Positions 61,352 to 64,000 of a stretch of DNA of 64,000 bases are shown here, piece by piece. Location of the stretch: the NCBI RefSeq assembly GCF_910592395.1, contig NC_088308.1:18369501-18433500 (forward strand). Direction: 5' to 3'. The notes under the pieces were generated by a model. The model was not told the origin of the DNA, did not search any database, and worked only from the letters and a program-made list of their open reading frames with translations. Made by a program: the position numbers and the translations under genes. Each line of letters begins with the position of its first letter. Position 1 is the first letter of the stretch. The DNA is from Lineus longissimus (Eukaryota; Nemertea; Pilidiophora; Heteronemertea; Lineidae).

Positions 61352-61515
61352 ACTGACCTACTTCAAAGTAAGTTGACTTCAAAGTAAATGTGCAGGTGAC
61401 CTACTTTAAGCAAATGTACAGGTGACCCACACAGAGTTGATCTACTCCAACTAACAAGTAACTCTATGGTTGACCTAAATAAATGTACATGTGACCCATT
61501 TCAGGTAGACTTGGA
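61352..61515 (+). repeat. Degenerate short repeat region
   Basis: AAATGTRCAGGTGACC recurs at about 61387 and 61413, with a looser copy (AAATGTACATGTGACC) near 61481. TTCAAAGTAA occurs twice at the start. It is an irregular array of short units with no coding content. Confidence 0.45.
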
Positions 61516-61998
61516 TAACCTATAGTGAGGCTGCGTGTTCTGCGTCTTTCCTGCTGGCTTTCCTATCATGGCTTGCATTCCAACGCCATTCTGACCAGAT
61601 ACCAGAGCCAATATGACACCCCAATCGTTATAGGATTAGCTTGAATTGACAGATGTCAAGTTGTCATATAACACTTCCTGGTGATGCCCAGCTGAGATGG
61701 AATTTCATGAGGTGGATATTGCACAATCCATGGTCTCCACTTTCAGCCAGGAAATATCCCTTCCACCCGCCATTTGAGATACACAGAAGGCTGACAACTT
61801 AGTCCGAGAGGTGACTCACAATCTTGCTTCCTCAAATCTGTTACAATAGGTTCAATTTTCATCATTTTGCCTTGCAAATTCTCAACACCTTGGTTGCAAT
61901 GAAGCACTATTAACAGTTTATGAAGCTATGTGCCTCATGATTTTTGTACCCAAGAGAGCATTATACCCATCAAGACCAAAAAGCGAGCCACTTAAAAC

Positions 61999-63040
61999 CA
62001 AATGAAATGGCCAGGGCCATTGTGCTCACCTCATGTGGAGGAAAGATGGATAAAGAGCATGGTATTGTGTCATGTAGTGTTAGGTTTGATGTAGGTCCAA
62101 GCAATTACAATTTCCCCAAAATGGCCAATTTACAGTACATTCGACCTCTGTGACCTTGAAAAGTAGGTCAAATCAAAGAAGACCCGGGTGACACATTGAA
62201 TGGTTGTTAGAATTAGATGTACCTATGATATAAAATTGGTGCCAATCGGGCAAGTCATTACTAGGAACAATGGCATTTTGAAGAATTTAGGATTTGGCCC
62301 CCTCCCTGGAGGCCAAACGGCAAATCAGATTGCACCAAACTTCGGTACCTGAGATCACCTGACCAAGGGGTACATGTGTACTTAATTTGTGATCAATAGT
62401 CATTGCAGTTAAGAAACGTGCCATAGTTACGGCCTGACGGCGAATTTACGCCATTTGACCTCTGTGACCTTGACAAGAAGGTCAAATTAAAAACCTGTGT
62501 GACATATACTGTATGTTGGTTAGATGTACCCATGATATCAAATTGGTGGCAATCGGGCAAGAAGTTAAGGAATAATCACATTTTTAAGGTTTTTGGATTT
62601 TGCCCCCTGGTGGTCAAGTGGTGAATCATATTGGACCAAACTTTGGTCCCTGAGATCACCTGACTAAGGGGTAAATGTGTACCAAATTTGGTATCAATAG
62701 TCATTGCAGTTTAGAAACGTGCCATCGTTACATCCTAACGGCCAATTTACACCATTTGACCTCTGTGACCTTGAAAAGGAGGTCAAATCAAAAACCCGGA
62801 GGATATATGATGCACCTTTGCTAGAAGTACCTACCATATTTTTTTCAAAATTTCCCGACTACTATTAAGGGAGATATTGCATATTTTCACTTTTAACGTT
62901 TGGCCCCCTGGTGGCCAAACCATGAAACGAATCGGACCGAAACTTGGTCTCCAAGGTGTCATTACATAAGGGTACATGTGTACCAAGTTTCAACTCAATA
63001 GCTCTAACAGTTACGAAACGTGCCCTGCTAACGGACGACG

Positions 63041-63108
<68 letters not shown>

Positions 63109-63164
63109 ACGACGGACGCCACGGTATGGAATAAGCTCACCTCTGCTAAGAGGTGAGCTAAAAA
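61999..63164 (+). mobile_element. 1.2 kb non-autonomous repeat, copy B
   Basis: Same orientation as copy A, 44,941 bp downstream. By eye about ten substitutions separate the copies outside the microsatellite, near 1%. The (ACG)n tract is 51 bp shorter. Flanking sequences are unrelated, which places the ends at CAAATGAAATGG and GAGCTAAAA. The low divergence points to recent spread, or to gene conversion between the copies. Confidence 0.88.
63033..63119 (+). repeat. (ACG)n microsatellite in copy B
   Basis: About 67 bp of pure ACG with the same GGACGACGG borders as copy A. It is 17 triplets shorter, so the tract expands and contracts while the rest of the repeat hardly changes. Confidence 0.97.
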
Positions 63165-64000
63165 CTAGCTACAGGATTTGAAAGTGAGGCGGTCAACGAA
63201 GTTGTATCGTCATGGCTGGCCAAAGCTTCCCAAGATGTTGACACACATTTCCCTCAGGTCAGCAACAGTGAATGGTCATACAGTGCTGAGAACAGTACCT
63301 GGTCTCCATATGCCTGCCATGTGCACTCATGATTGACAAGCAGCGACCCCATATATCACGGCATATTTCAACAGGGCATTTACCGCAGAGACTTAGAAGA
63401 AACAATGTTGATTGACAGGTGTCTCAGCGAGCTAGGCCACGGAGAGGGTAATCAGTGCCTGACAGGCCGTCTCCCCATGATTGAGAGTTATACTCTCAAA
63501 TTGTGAAGCACTGTCACAGTCGGTGGGACCACCATGCAAATGATATTCTGCAAGTGGACATAAATCACTCAGCTTATGCCAGGCAAAGAAGACAGGAGTA
63601 ACCAGTATATCTTGCTATGATATCGACAATCATGTATGAAACATTCCAGTCAGCTTGAATTGGTGTAATTTTTACAAAATATTTTTCAGTCCAAGCTGAC
63701 AGTGGAAGAATATGCATTTTGTGTTGAAACTGGTAATTTAAAGTACAGTACCCTAGGTAACCCAACCCAGCTGTGACTGGTGTCTTTCAATCATCACTGT
63801 CTCGGAGCAAGTTGCTTTGGTGATTTATCATACTGTTTGACCGATTTTTTACTGACAGTTTCATGTTGAGAGAAAATTTCAAACCTGGGTTTGAGAAGAG
63901 ACTGTTGCAGGTCTTGGTAGGCCGTATATCCAGACTGTCCAGGACTGTCTGCTCGAAAAAGGGCTGAAATTCCAGTACTTCTGCACTGTTATCCCTGTGC
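63165..64000. other. Anonymous DNA at the right edge
   Basis: No gene or repeat recognised after the end of copy B. The sequence continues beyond the window. Confidence 0.6.

Overview
The window looks like non-coding DNA from a repeat-rich animal genome, most likely a marine bilaterian invertebrate. The reasons are an AT-rich background with no long host open frames, a DIRS-type tyrosine-recombinase retrotransposon, several MITE-like elements, a tRNA-derived relic, many minisatellites, and a roughly 1.2 kb repeat with an (ACG)n core. The phylum cannot be fixed from the sequence. There are no prokaryotic signals: no operons, no CRISPR array, no phage genes.

The only unambiguous protein-coding unit is one apparently intact DIRS retrotransposon on the minus strand (about 22175-28733). 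Its coding part is visibly richer in GC than its surroundings. It carries a 171-bp inverted terminal repeat at each end with one visible mismatch. An internal complementary region (22440-22537) is a fused copy of the two outer ends. Three long ORFs are uninterrupted: a Gag-like protein (762 aa), RT-RNase H-DAM-like methyltransferase (720 aa) and a tyrosine recombinase (350 aa) with all expected catalytic residues. Gag would package the RNA. RT and RNase H would copy it, and the internal complementary region would template closure of a circular DNA. The recombinase would then insert the circle without a target duplication. The element sits inside a host 33-bp minisatellite, and the junctions show a shared CAAAATG core, so the insertion chemistry can be read directly.

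Layout: 1-17057 is anonymous AT-rich DNA with two small tandem duplications and poly-C tracts. 17058-18274 is copy A of the 1.2 kb repeat. 18275-22079 is anonymous. 22080-29006 is the minisatellite split by the DIRS element. 29007-29904 has two weak candidate exons on the minus strand. 31966-32377 is a MITE with five copies of a terminal motif. 36350-36455 and 42562-42737 are related Tc1/mariner-like MITE sequences. 43690-43990 is a 99-bp diverged tandem repeat. 44535-44692 is a 26-bp E-box minisatellite. 46432-46509 is a tRNA-like relic. 47210-47415 is a TATAATTGTA cluster. 55870-56360 is a 41-bp minisatellite. 61999-63164 is copy B of the 1.2 kb repeat, about 1% diverged from copy A. Most of the rest shows nothing I can assign.
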